NCBI RefSeq assembly: GCF_001590685.1
Contig: NZ_CP014616.1
Coordinates: 270,501-334,500, forward strand
DNA length: 64,000 nt
Reading direction: 5' to 3'
From: Sporosarcina psychrophila
GTDB taxonomy: Bacteria; Bacillota; Bacilli; Bacillales_A; Planococcaceae
This document shows positions 1 to 7,951 of the stretch, one piece after another. Both the position numbers and the translations under genes were made by a program. Each line of letters opens with the position of its first letter. Positions within the stretch are counted from its first letter, which is position 1. The notes under the pieces are model-generated. The model saw only the letters and a list, made by a program, of their open reading frames with translations. It had not been told where the DNA came from and searched no databases.

Positions 1-944
1 GTGCGAATACCATTGCCATCTTGTTGTACAATCAATTCTTCCACTTTGCGAACTGCATTCAATACATGCTCTTCTTTACCTGAACGAATGTCTACGCTGA
101 AGACAACTTTATCTGGGATAACATTTGCGCCATTCGGAAAGACATTCAATCGACCCGTTGTAATGACCGTTCCTTGACCTTCACCGCTTGCAATGCCTGG
201 GAGGGCGGCAATGATGTGTGCCGCGGAAACGAGTGCATCGGAGCGTCGATCCATTGGTGTTGTACCGGCATGTCCAGCTTGGCCTTGTACAGTCACTTCT
301 AATTGAGTCAGTCCAACAATTGCTTCAACGACACCAATTTGAATGTTTGTCTCCTCGAGAATAGGGCCTTGTTCGATGTGCAACTCTAGAAAGGCTTTAA
401 TCGTTTTCGGATCTCGTTTTTTCGCCTTCGCTGGGTTGACCGAGATATCTGCCATCGCATCTACTGCTAAAACGCCATCTTTATCAGCAAGTGTTTTGAA
501 ATCTTCTTCTGTCAATAAACCCATCATCCCACGTGAGCCCATTAGGCCACCGCCAAAACGGGAACCTTCTTCTTCAACGAGCGCGATAATTTCAAGCGGG
601 TAGGCTGGCTTAAGATGGTTCTCTTTGAACAGTGCAGCAACTTCTAAACCAACAACTACGCCTGCAGCACCGTCATACGCGCCACCATTTGGAACAGAGT
701 CAAAGTGAGAGCCGACGATAACGGAAGGTGCGTCAGGTAAAGCTCCTTCAAGCTTGCCGAAGATATTGCCGAACCCGTCTTCCGTCACTGTTAGATCGTA
801 CTCCACCATTTTTTCTTTAATATAATTCCGAGCCTGTAAATCTTCTTGGCTATATGTAAGCCGCGTTACACCCGCACCTGGTGTAGCTGTAAATCGGCTC
901 AACAATTCGATATGTTGTTCAATCCGTTGTTGATTGGCTGTCAT
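1..944 (-). CDS. M20-family amidohydrolase (N-carbamoyl-L-amino-acid hydrolase / allantoate amidohydrolase type), partial
   Basis: The reading frame is open from an ATG at 942-944 to the window edge, giving 314 codons of a family that usually has about 410. A GAGGAGG ribosome site precedes the start. Visible motifs are GSHFDSVPNGG (metal-binding His/Asp), YDGAAGV, EEEGSRFGGG (catalytic and metal Glu), ELHIEQGP, and GQAGHAGTTPMDRR of the dimerisation lid. These are typical of the Zn/Mn hydrolases that split carbamoyl or ureido amides from amino acids (HyuC/AllC/AmaB). The C-terminal part lies outside the window. It starts 40 bp after the transporter gene on the same strand, so the two are probably one import-and-hydrolysis operon. 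The exact substrate (N-carbamoyl amino acid, allantoate or ureidoglycine) cannot be told from sequence. Confidence 0.9.
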   Translation of the reverse strand, partial: MTANQQRIEQHIELLSRFTATPGAGVTRLTYSQEDLQARNYIKEKMVEYDLTVTEDGFGNIFGKLEGALPDAPSVIVGSHFDSVPNGGAYDGAAGVVVGLEVAALFKENHLKPAYPLEIIALVEEEGSRFGGGLMGSRGMMGLLTEEDFKTLADKDGVLAVDAMADISVNPAKAKKRDPKTIKAFLELHIEQGPILEETNIQIGVVEAIVGLTQLEVTVQGQAGHAGTTPMDRRSDALVSAAHIIAALPGIASGEGQGTVITTGRLNVFPNGANVIPDKVVFSVDIRSGKEEHVLNAVRKVEELIVQQDGNGIR

Positions 945-984
945 ATCTAGTCCTCCTCGTTTGATTAGTTTCTAAATTAGCTCA

Positions 985-2172
985 TTACAAGAATCCGACG
1001 AAGAGGCCCGCAAGGATAACCGAAACCATCGTGACACTTATAAATCCGCCGACGAGCATTGGCGGTAACATATGACTTGTCAGTGCTTCTCTTTCTTTTT
1101 CATCTTCTGTTAATGAATTGATGACTTCGTTGGTAATAATATAGTCCGCTGGGAAGCCGTATAACGCAGTTAACGAAACAGCAAATGCCATTTCTTTACT
1201 GACTTTCAGTACTTTCCCCATGAACAACGAGAAGATGTACATACCGACGACGCCCAATACGATACAGCCGACGAGTGGATACAAAATTTCCATCATCATG
1301 GAAGGTGTCGCTTTTTTCAAACCGTCAAAGATGAACAGCATAAGTGCCATCATTGCTAATCCAAACCCATTTGCTTTTTGCAGTACGTGACGTTCCAAAA
1401 AGCCGATACTTGTTGCAATAATACCAAACAATAAGCAAAGCACATAAGGACTAATTACCACGATAGGTGCCAGCAATGTAGAAACGAGATACGCAAGGAA
1501 TCCGACGAGTGCGAGTCGGAAAAACTTAAAGTAGTCTGTATTGAATTTATCCGGCATCTTCTTAAATAGCTTAAGTTCATGTCGTTCTGAAACTGAAGCT
1601 TGAGTACCGGTCTTTTGTTCCTTCAGTTCGCCTTTACGATACTTTTCAAGAAGCATTTTACCTTCTTTTTTAAGAACAATTGACGTAAGAGGATAACCCG
1701 CGAAGCCTTGCATCACGTAAATGACAATCGCGAATACAGCCAATGTTGCGAGTCCGGCGTTGGCAGCGCCTTCCGACATGATCAACGCAGATACAACGCC
1801 GCCGACGAGAGGTGGAATTGCAACGATGATTGTTTCAATACCAAATAGCATTGTACCGATTCCGAATAGGGCAACGACAATCCCTAAAATTCCAGCAAGC
1901 GAAATTAAAATGGTTTTCCATTGTTCTTTCAGTTGTTGAAGTGATAGCAATGTACCCATATTGGTAATGAGTAAATAAATCATCATTGATGCGACAGTAG
2001 GCGGTACGCCGGCAAGCGAAACAATATCTTGCGGGAAAAACGTCCAATAACCTAGCAGGAAGAGGACAGCGCAGACGAAAACGGATGGAATCCACGCTTT
2101 CGTCCGGACAGAGACGACATCTCCGATATATAAAATAGCGACCAAGATAACTAAAGCTAGCATTTGAGACAT
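985..2172 (-). CDS. Polytopic membrane transporter, unassigned family
   Basis: This is a 395-residue hydrophobic protein with about ten membrane segments. A charged cytoplasmic loop lies near residues 175-215 (KKEGKMLLEKYRKGELKEQK). The frame extends 27 codons further upstream, but the ATG at 2172 (MSQMLALVIL) has AAAGGGGAG at the right distance, so I use it. I do not recognise a named family with certainty; the fold and the glycine-rich half-repeats resemble Na+-coupled carboxylate or glutamate carriers. It is followed after 40 bp by the M20 amidohydrolase, which suggests it imports that enzyme's substrate or exports a product. A cre site and a promoter lie upstream. Confidence 0.75.
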   Translation of the reverse strand: MSQMLALVILVAILYIGDVVSVRTKAWIPSVFVCAVLFLLGYWTFFPQDIVSLAGVPPTVASMMIYLLITNMGTLLSLQQLKEQWKTILISLAGILGIVVALFGIGTMLFGIETIIVAIPPLVGGVVSALIMSEGAANAGLATLAVFAIVIYVMQGFAGYPLTSIVLKKEGKMLLEKYRKGELKEQKTGTQASVSERHELKLFKKMPDKFNTDYFKFFRLALVGFLAYLVSTLLAPIVVISPYVLCLLFGIIATSIGFLERHVLQKANGFGLAMMALMLFIFDGLKKATPSMMMEILYPLVGCIVLGVVGMYIFSLFMGKVLKVSKEMAFAVSLTALYGFPADYIITNEVINSLTEDEKEREALTSHMLPPMLVGGFISVTMVSVILAGLFVGFL

Positions 2173-2244
2173 AGTATTCTCCCCTTTCAGACAATATAGA
2201 ATTTTAATTAGAATAGCATAAAATTCTGTCGAATAATAGCGAAA

Positions 2245-2272
2245 TTTATACATTGCATATAATATATCGCAA
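2245..2272 (-). promoter_or_regulatory. Putative promoter of the transporter/M20 operon
   Basis: On the minus strand TTGCGA (2272-2267) and TATAAA (2250-2245) are separated by 16 bp, about 75 bp before the transporter start. This is a plausible sigma-A promoter read from sequence only. Confidence 0.5.
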
Positions 2273-2282
2273 AGGAAGTGAG

Positions 2283-2296
2283 TGAAAGCGCTTTCT
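2283..2296. promoter_or_regulatory. Candidate cre site (CcpA)
   Basis: TGAAAGCGCTTTCT fits the Bacillus cre consensus TGWAARCGYTWNCW at all 14 positions and is nearly palindromic. It sits just upstream of the putative -35 of the transporter/M20 operon, so carbon catabolite control of that operon is likely. Confidence 0.7.
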
Positions 2297-2375
2297 AGTG
2301 AGTTGTAGTAAATCGACTATTTTTGTAGGTGAAATTCATCTGAAATGAATCAAATTGTTATGGATGTATAGCATA

Positions 2376-2434
2376 TTGAAGGGTTTTATTATTCGTTCAA
2401 CTATGTAAGCAGAACGAATAATAAAACCCTTCAA
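2376..2434. repeat. 23-bp perfect inverted repeat
   Basis: Arms 2376-2398 and 2412-2434 are perfect complements with a 13-base loop. The right arm overlaps the second arm of the prsA terminator stem (2427-2439), so the two structures exclude each other in RNA. The octamer CCCTTCAA or its complement occurs three times between 2376 and 2463. Confidence 0.7.
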
Positions 2435-2463
2435 CGCAGTATCTATCATTCTGCATTGAAGGG
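2427..2463 (-). terminator. Intrinsic terminator of prsA
   Basis: Read on the minus strand, a 13-bp stem (arms 2463-2451 and 2439-2427, one G-T pair) with an 11-base loop is followed by TTTTATTATT. It lies about 25 bp after the prsA stop. Confidence 0.8.
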
Positions 2464-2486
2464 AGTCCGTTTTTTCGATATTTAAC

Positions 2487-3377
2487 TTATTCTGTGAGTA
2501 ACGAATTCTTGATTTTATAGTCTGATTTTACTTCATCTAACCAATTAACGTACTCTGCTTGTACACCTTCTTCTAGTAATAGCCCTTTTATTTCTTCTTT
2601 ATGATCATCAAATGTTGCAGCTTTTGCTGCTTTCTTATCGGTTACATGAATAATATGATAACCGTGTTCTGTTTTTATAGGGTCGCTAATTGCATCAACT
2701 TTCATGGAGAATGCTGCTTCTTCAAATTCGGCTACCATTTTTCCACGTGGGAAAAAGCCTAATTCTCCGCCACTTTCTGCACTCATTGTATCTGTTGAGA
2801 ATTCTTTTGCAAGTGCTGCGAAATCCTCACCATCTGCAAGTTTCTTCGCAACTTTTTTCGCTGTGGCTTCATCCTCCACTAAAATATGGCTGGCTGCGAT
2901 TTGTTCTTCCTCGTTAAAGGACTCTTTGTTTTCTTCGAAGTACGCTTTGATGTCCTCGTCAGTTATTTCAATACGTGGCTCAATTATTTTTCGGATAGAT
3001 AAATAGTCAATAATATTCTCTTTGAATTCTTTCTCAGTCATTGTATTCTGCTTAAGTGCTGCGTCAAACGCTTCTTGTCCACCTGCATTTTCGATATATA
3101 TCGCAAGTTCTGCATCTACTTCTTTATCTGAAATAGAGATTTTTTCTTTTTTCAACTCAAGTGCAACGACTTTATCGTCAATCATTGCAGTAAGTGCTTC
3201 TTTTCCAGCAGATTGAACGAGAACTTCATATAATTCATCTTTCGTAATTTTTTCATCACCGACAGTTGCAACAGTTTCATCTGCCGCCTTTGAATCTTTT
3301 GAGCAGCCTGTTGTGACAGTTAGAATAATTGCGAGTAGACTGACTGCTAACAATGGGAATAACCTTTTTTTACGCAT
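2487..3377 (-). CDS. prsA: PrsA foldase lipoprotein (parvulin-type peptidyl-prolyl isomerase)
   Basis: PrsA folds secreted proteins at the outer face of the membrane. The 296-residue product has a Lys/Arg-rich start, a hydrophobic stretch and a TTGC lipobox, so it should be lipid-anchored at that Cys. A SurA-like N-domain follows. The parvulin domain (roughly residues 155-250) contains ASHILVEDE, GGELGFFPRG, FEEAAF and TEHGYHIIHV. The ATG at 3377 is chosen over an upstream in-frame ATG because GGAGGA lies 8 bases before it and the signal peptide then starts MRKKR. The gene is monocistronic with its own terminator. Its promoter carries the same box as htrA and the repeat-protein gene. Confidence 0.93.
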   Translation of the reverse strand: MRKKRLFPLLAVSLLAIILTVTTGCSKDSKAADETVATVGDEKITKDELYEVLVQSAGKEALTAMIDDKVVALELKKEKISISDKEVDAELAIYIENAGGQEAFDAALKQNTMTEKEFKENIIDYLSIRKIIEPRIEITDEDIKAYFEENKESFNEEEQIAASHILVEDEATAKKVAKKLADGEDFAALAKEFSTDTMSAESGGELGFFPRGKMVAEFEEAAFSMKVDAISDPIKTEHGYHIIHVTDKKAAKAATFDDHKEEIKGLLLEEGVQAEYVNWLDEVKSDYKIKNSLLTE

Positions 3378-3408
3378 TTTTAATTCCTCCAATGTTTGAT
3401 ATAACTTC

Positions 3409-3440
3409 ATTCTACAGGAGAAATATGAACAAACTATTAC
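3409..3440 (-). promoter_or_regulatory. prsA promoter with shared regulator box
   Basis: On the coding (minus) strand GTAATAGTTTGTTCATAT (3440-3423) is followed after 8 bases by TAGAAT (3414-3409), a -10-like hexamer. No good -35 is present, so an activator is likely. The 18-mer is identical to the one before htrA and similar to the one before the repeat-protein gene. Confidence 0.65.
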
Positions 3441-3451
3441 GGAGAATAAAA

Positions 3452-3481
3452 AAACGAAAAAACAGATTCGTTTTTTCGTTT
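3452..3481 (-). terminator. Terminator of the repeat-protein gene
   Basis: A 12-bp stem (arms 3470-3481 and 3452-3463, loop of 6) is followed on the minus strand by a T run. It lies just after the stop of the 28-residue-repeat protein. Confidence 0.75.
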
Positions 3482-3488
3482 AGTCTAT

Positions 3489-4319
3489 TTATTCTTGGGT
3501 ATTACTTTTTTCGGGTACTTGTGATTTCCCCTCATTGTCGTCTTTGTCATGTTCACGTCCACCTTCAAAATGTTCTCCTTTACCACCACGTGGTCTATCG
3601 AAGAAAAAGTCTTTTTCTACCTTAGAAGGGAAGATGTCCAATTCTTCAACTTTGTCGGCGTAATTTGTACGGATTTCATTCATTAGTTCACGTGCGGATT
3701 TGTTCGCTGTATCGATGCCAAGTTTTTCAGCAGCATTGAAAATTTCTTTGTCGCGTACTTCTTTCATTAAGTCATGATGATCTTTGTCATCTGTTTCAAT
3801 ACCCAGTTCTTTTGCTTTTTTTAAAACTTTAGCCTGCCCAACTTCTTTTGCAAGTGCTTTGAATTCTTTGCCAACAGTGGAGATACCAAACTCTTTTGCT
3901 TCTTTCGTAATTTGTGCTTCGCGAATTTCTTTTGCTAACATTTCATCGTCCTTGCCAGTTGCATTAATGCCTAACTCTGTAGCTGCTAGTTGAAGTTTCG
4001 CATTCCAAATTTCTTTCTGAAGGGCTTTTATTTCTTTACCTTCAGTATCAATGCCAAGTTCTTTCGCGTGTTTTAGGGTCATGGCTTTTTGTACTTCTTC
4101 GAAAATTACTTTCGTGTCCTTGCCGTCAGTTTTAATACCAAGTTCTTCTGCCTTCTCAGAAATAAACTTTTTAGCATCTCCTTGCTCCCCATGTTTATGT
4201 TCGAATGAAGGGGAGCTTTTCGTCGTCTCGCTGTCCTCTTTCGCATAGGCAGTTACCGACCCAATTACACCTAGAGTCAATACCGTTGCTAAAACATATT
4301 TCATTGCATTATTCTTCAT
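3489..4319 (-). CDS. Secreted protein with six 28-residue tandem repeats, function unknown
   Basis: This is a 276-residue protein with a signal peptide (hydrophobic residues 7-20, probable cleavage after TAYA). Residues ~50-225 are six tandem repeats of exactly 28 residues, with consensus ELGI-x-T-x-GK-x5-L-x-KEI followed by a charged helix. The tail is Gly/Asp/Glu/His-rich. Each unit looks like a short turn followed by a long amphipathic helix. I do not recognise the family by name. The start is supported by AAGGAGGA 7 bases upstream. It has its own promoter and terminator and lies between prsA and the sensor kinase. Its promoter carries the box shared with prsA and htrA, so a role in the extracytoplasmic stress response is an inference from context. 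Confidence 0.85.
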   Translation of the reverse strand: MKNNAMKYVLATVLTLGVIGSVTAYAKEDSETTKSSPSFEHKHGEQGDAKKFISEKAEELGIKTDGKDTKVIFEEVQKAMTLKHAKELGIDTEGKEIKALQKEIWNAKLQLAATELGINATGKDDEMLAKEIREAQITKEAKEFGISTVGKEFKALAKEVGQAKVLKKAKELGIETDDKDHHDLMKEVRDKEIFNAAEKLGIDTANKSARELMNEIRTNYADKVEELDIFPSKVEKDFFFDRPRGGKGEHFEGGREHDKDDNEGKSQVPEKSNTQE

Positions 4320-4352
4320 TTATTTTCCTCCTTCATGGATCTGATTAATTTT

Positions 4353-4396
4353 AGTATGCCCGAAGAATATGAACGAATTATGACAGGGGTATGAAC
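4353..4396 (-). promoter_or_regulatory. Promoter of the repeat-protein gene with three 11-bp-spaced boxes
   Basis: On the minus strand GTTCATAC (4396-4389), TGTCATA and GTTCATAT (4374-4367) occur at an 11-bp period, and CATACT (4358-4353) follows after 8 bases. The layout matches the prsA and htrA promoters. Direct repeats at helical-turn spacing are typical of OmpR-family regulator sites. Confidence 0.6.
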
Positions 4397-4400
4397 GAGA

Positions 4401-4434
4401 TATTAAAAAAACTGCTATGCACAATGCATAGCAG
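4401..4434 (-). terminator. Terminator of the two-component operon
   Basis: A 9-bp perfect stem (CTGCTATGC/GCATAGCAG, loop of 5) is followed on the minus strand by TTTTTTTAATA. It ends the response regulator/kinase transcript. Confidence 0.85.
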
Positions 4435-4447
4435 CTAAAACAGATTT

Positions 4448-5863
4448 TTAGTTTTCATTTTGTACAGGGAACGACAGCGTAAATTTTGTACCTTTTCCTT
4501 TTTCGCTTGTTACATCGATTGCGCCGTTATGCATCATGACGAGACTTTTTACAATCGACAAGCCAAGTCCGAATTCGCCGTATGGATTCGTTGTTCTAGA
4601 TACAATGGCTTTATAAAAACGACCCCAAATTTTCTCGACATCATCAGGGTCAATCCCAATACCTGTATCTTCGATTTCAATGATACAGTTTGTATTGCTC
4701 ATATAACCGCGAAGATAGATCCTACCGTTGTCGGTGAATTGGATACTGTTTTTTGTGATATTGATCAATATCTGGGTGAGTCTGTCGTAATCTGCAAACA
4801 CCAATATATTTGGGTCTACAGCCACAAAAATCTCGTTATTTCGTTCCGCCGCAACGCCATCGAGCTGGTCTTTGATGATTTCTAATAGTTCAACGAGCTG
4901 GATGTCCTGTTTAAAGAGTGTGACTTGGTTGGAGCGGATTTTTTCGTAATCCAAGTTTTCATTGACCAGACGGATAAGTCGCAACGTTTCATTAGTGGCG
5001 AGTTGCAATCCCTTTTCTTTTTCAGATTCAGGAATCATATTATTTTTTAGTCCTTCAATCATGCCTCTTATTGTTGTAAGGGGTGTTCGTAATTCATGTG
5101 ACACATCGGCCATGAATTGGCGGCGCCTGTTTTCGAGATTTTCAATTTCCTCCATTGAGGTATCCAACTTTTCAACCATCTCGTTGAAATCACCCGCAAG
5201 TTCACCGATTTCGTCAAAATCCGAGGAGGGGATTCGTACTGAGTAATCACCTTGTGCGACGGCAGAAGTTGCATCTTGAAGCCGTTTAATACGCCTAACG
5301 TGAAAAGTCGATAAAATCCAGCTTAGAAGAAGCGAAATGGTCAGTGCGATGAATGTTGTAATAAGCAAATAAGTATTCATTTGCGAAATAACTTCACGTG
5401 AGCCCTTTATGGGTGACGTCAAAAGTATACCGCCGACAAATCGATTGTTTTGGACATAGGGAAGAAGAACAAATGTGACGGCTTCGTTGAATCGTTTGAA
5501 ATCCTGCTTCACAGTTACAGGTTGACCATTTTTAATATCGTGCCATTCTTTTTCACTCAAACTAATGAGCGGCGTTTTTATGCCTGTCGAATAAATGATG
5601 GCCGAGTTTTCGTCGAATAAACTATATTGAATATCCCGACCATTTAGGACTTGCCCGTAAGATTTTAAGATCCTGTCAGAACTTCGCTGATCTTGTTGGA
5701 TGTCTCGTAATATAGATTGCCCATATGTCTGAAGTTCTTCTGTTTTATTAGCATAGACAAATTGCTCGATATAGTGTGAAAATAGCAAGCTTAATAATAA
5801 AAATGCAATGACGATTACGCTAAAGTGACTGACAAGTTGCTGGTATAAGTATTTTACTTTCAC
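4448..5863 (-). CDS. Membrane sensor histidine kinase
   Basis: This 471-residue kinase has a membrane segment at residues ~13-30, an extracytoplasmic sensor region of about 130 residues, a second segment (~164-187), and a HAMP linker (RIKRLQDAT...FDEIGELAGDFN). The dimerisation domain holds the phospho-acceptor His256 (FMADVSHELRTPL). The ATPase domain shows the N box (ILINITKNS), G1 (EDTGIGID) and G2 (EFGLGLSIV). The start is GTG at 5863, overlapping the regulator's TGA by 4 bases (GTGA), so the pair is translationally coupled. Genome position beside htrA recalls CssRS of Bacillus subtilis, which senses secretion stress. The family match to CssS is only general, so I give no symbol. Confidence 0.92.
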   Translation of the reverse strand: MKVKYLYQQLVSHFSVIVIAFLLLSLLFSHYIEQFVYANKTEELQTYGQSILRDIQQDQRSSDRILKSYGQVLNGRDIQYSLFDENSAIIYSTGIKTPLISLSEKEWHDIKNGQPVTVKQDFKRFNEAVTFVLLPYVQNNRFVGGILLTSPIKGSREVISQMNTYLLITTFIALTISLLLSWILSTFHVRRIKRLQDATSAVAQGDYSVRIPSSDFDEIGELAGDFNEMVEKLDTSMEEIENLENRRRQFMADVSHELRTPLTTIRGMIEGLKNNMIPESEKEKGLQLATNETLRLIRLVNENLDYEKIRSNQVTLFKQDIQLVELLEIIKDQLDGVAAERNNEIFVAVDPNILVFADYDRLTQILINITKNSIQFTDNGRIYLRGYMSNTNCIIEIEDTGIGIDPDDVEKIWGRFYKAIVSRTTNPYGEFGLGLSIVKSLVMMHNGAIDVTSEKGKGTKFTLSFPVQNEN

Positions 5864-6561
5864 TTTGAGTCACCTATGGTTTCGTCGAATCGGTAACCGA
5901 CGCCCCAAACAGTATGGAAAAAAGGTTGTTCATCCGTCGAGACTTTTGTGCGAAGCCGTTTGATATGCACGTCCACAGTTCGGTCATCACCGTAAAAGTC
6001 ATATCCCCAAACGTTATCCAGCAATTGTTCACGTGAGAAAACTTGTTTCGGATGCTGGACAAAATGGTATAGTAGATCGAATTCTTTTGGAGTCAGGTTT
6101 TGTATTCGTACTCCATCGAGCAATACGTCACGTGTGTTGAGGTTAATCTTAAAATGGGCGGTTTCGACGACGCCATCTTGCAGTGGTTTGTCTTTCAGCG
6201 TTGAATACCTGCGTGTTACCGCCTTAATGCGAGCCATTAGCGCCAGTGGACTGAAGGGTTTTGTGACATAATCATCTGCACCCATTTCAAGTCCGAGCAC
6301 TTGGTCTGATTCACCATCTTTTGCGGTTAGCATAATAATGGGCGTAGCAATGTTTGCTAGCCGTAGTTTATGGCAAATCGAAATCCCATCCATGCCAGGC
6401 AACATCCAGTCGATAATGATGCAATCCCAGCCGCCTTGCTTCGCAATTTCGAACCCTTCCAAACCATTTTTTATGAATGAACCATGGATTTCTTCCTTCA
6501 AGAAGAATAGCTCAATCATGGAAGATACACTTTCATTGTCTTCAATTACTAAAATTCTCAC
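5860..6561 (-). CDS. OmpR/PhoB-family response regulator
   Basis: This is a 233-residue regulator. The receiver domain (1-120) has the acidic pocket EDN at 7-9, phospho-acceptor Asp51 (IIIDWMLPGMDG) and the TKPFSP lysine. The C-terminal winged helix (~135-228) shows LTPKEFDLLYHF, SREQLLDNVWGYDFYGDDRTVDVHIKRL in two blocks, and a VWGVGYRF end. The start is GTG at 6561 with AGGAGG about 9 bases upstream; no ATG is available near it. It is the first gene of a two-gene operon with the kinase. Neighbouring prsA, the repeat gene and htrA share an 11-bp-period box at their promoters, which is the expected form of an OmpR-family site, so they are its likely targets. Confidence 0.93.
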   Translation of the reverse strand: MRILVIEDNESVSSMIELFFLKEEIHGSFIKNGLEGFEIAKQGGWDCIIIDWMLPGMDGISICHKLRLANIATPIIMLTAKDGESDQVLGLEMGADDYVTKPFSPLALMARIKAVTRRYSTLKDKPLQDGVVETAHFKINLNTRDVLLDGVRIQNLTPKEFDLLYHFVQHPKQVFSREQLLDNVWGYDFYGDDRTVDVHIKRLRTKVSTDEQPFFHTVWGVGYRFDETIGDSK

Positions 6562-6628
6562 TAAAACACGCCTCCTGTTGCACTGCCATTCCTTTCAAGG
6601 TAAATCGAAAACGAGAAATTAGCAACTG

Positions 6629-6665
6629 CAAACACCCCTCCCATGGAATGAAGGAGAGGTGTTTG
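6629..6665 (-). terminator. Hairpin after htrA
   Basis: A 13-bp stem (arms 6653-6665 and 6629-6641, one G-T pair, loop of 11) lies just after htrA. The T run on the minus strand is poor, so it may leak into the regulator operon or act as a bidirectional block. Confidence 0.5.
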
Positions 6666-6675
6666 GACGAATATA

Positions 6676-7842
6676 TTAATTTGCCGTGGATACATTGCTC
6701 GTAAGTAAAACGTCAACCGTTTTCAACTCGGAACCGCGATAAATCGTAAATGTTGCTTTGTCACCGACAGCAAGATTCGTGTACAAGAACTTCCGTAGCT
6801 CTGTTGAGTTCTTCACTTCAGTACCATTAATCGCTGTTATTATATCTTCTACATCGAGGCCCGCTTTTCCTGCCGCAGATTCAGGATCAATATTTGCAAT
6901 TACCACGCCAGCTTTAATTTCACTCGGAAGACCTTGCAAATAGGTCCGTGGCACCTGATCAAGATCCGCAAGTCCAATCCCGATATATGGGCGTTCAACT
7001 TGTCCATTTGTTGTCATTTCTTCAATTAATGGAATGACTTCGTTACTTGGAATCGCAAAGCCAAGTCCTTCGACACCACTTTCAGAAATTTTTAAGCTGT
7101 TAATGCCAATGACTTGTCCTGCTGCATTGAGGAGTGCGCCACCGCTGTTCCCGGGGTTAATGGCTGCGTCCGTTTGGATTACATTCATTTCCCATTCGCC
7201 CGCAGAAGTCTTCACGTTGATGGACCGATTGACTGCACTAACAATCCCTTGGGTTACTGTACCGGAGAAGTCGAGGCCAAGGGGATTACCGATGGCGATG
7301 ACATCGTCTCCTGCACGAAGTTTATCGGAGTCGCCGAATTCTAGGGAAGTGTCTGCATACTTCGCATCGATAGTTAGGACAGCGAGGTCACTTAGTGCAT
7401 CTTTTCCAACGAGCGTAGCCGTTGTTGTCTCTCCGCTTTCAAGTGAAACCTCAAGCTTTTCTGCGCCTTCGATGACGTGGTTATTCGTCACGATAAATGC
7501 TTTGTCACCATCTATTTTATAAATGACACCCGAACCGGAACCGCTCTTGGTACTTTCAGCTTGCTGTGAAAAAGGATTATTCCCTTTTTGGTAATTGACA
7601 ATCCCGACAATTGCACCGGAAGACTGTTCTACCATATCGGAAAGTGACGGTATATCTTTAGTGCTTGTTTGCTGTACATTATAGGGAACCGTATCCGTAG
7701 TGACAGGTACCACTTCAGCGGAACCGCCTTGTAGTAGATCTGTATTGACGACGACCGCTAACGTTAACACCGAACCAATAACACCTGCTCCTAGTGTTGC
7801 TAAAAATCGTTTAACCGGTTTGTTTCTATTTTCTGTCTCCAT
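6676..7842 (-). CDS. htrA: HtrA-family membrane-anchored serine protease
   Basis: HtrA degrades misfolded proteins at the outer side of the cell membrane. The 388-residue product has a short cytoplasmic N-terminus, one membrane anchor (residues ~12-33), a linker, a trypsin-like domain with the triad His122 (TNNHVIEG), Asp152 (LSDLAVL) and Ser233 (NPGNSGGAL), and one PDZ domain (~290-385). Length and order match the HtrA/HtrB/YyxA proteins of Bacillus. GGGAGGA precedes the ATG. The gene is upstream of the regulator/kinase operon on the same strand and separated by a weak hairpin. Its promoter carries the box shared with prsA. Confidence 0.95.
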   Translation of the reverse strand: METENRNKPVKRFLATLGAGVIGSVLTLAVVVNTDLLQGGSAEVVPVTTDTVPYNVQQTSTKDIPSLSDMVEQSSGAIVGIVNYQKGNNPFSQQAESTKSGSGSGVIYKIDGDKAFIVTNNHVIEGAEKLEVSLESGETTTATLVGKDALSDLAVLTIDAKYADTSLEFGDSDKLRAGDDVIAIGNPLGLDFSGTVTQGIVSAVNRSINVKTSAGEWEMNVIQTDAAINPGNSGGALLNAAGQVIGINSLKISESGVEGLGFAIPSNEVIPLIEEMTTNGQVERPYIGIGLADLDQVPRTYLQGLPSEIKAGVVIANIDPESAAGKAGLDVEDIITAINGTEVKNSTELRKFLYTNLAVGDKATFTIYRGSELKTVDVLLTSNVSTAN

Positions 7843-7874
7843 GATAATTCCTCCCGTTTCATCTGATACTCTTT

Positions 7875-7906
7875 ATTCTAGTTGGAAGATATGAACAAAC
7901 TATTAC
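7875..7906 (-). promoter_or_regulatory. htrA promoter with shared regulator box
   Basis: On the minus strand GTAATAGTTTGTTCATAT (7906-7889) precedes TAGAAT (7880-7875) by 8 bases. The 18-mer is identical to that of prsA, with the same spacing and the same -10. Confidence 0.65.
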
Positions 7907-7951
7907 CAAGAAGTTAACGATTGATGAAGTAGCTGTTTTGAGGGTATAGTT

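Noticed and set aside
4448..6561. Naming the two-component pair cssS/cssR
   Set aside because: The position next to htrA is suggestive, but the kinase sensor region shows no specific match I can defend, and there is a prsA link not known for CssRS.
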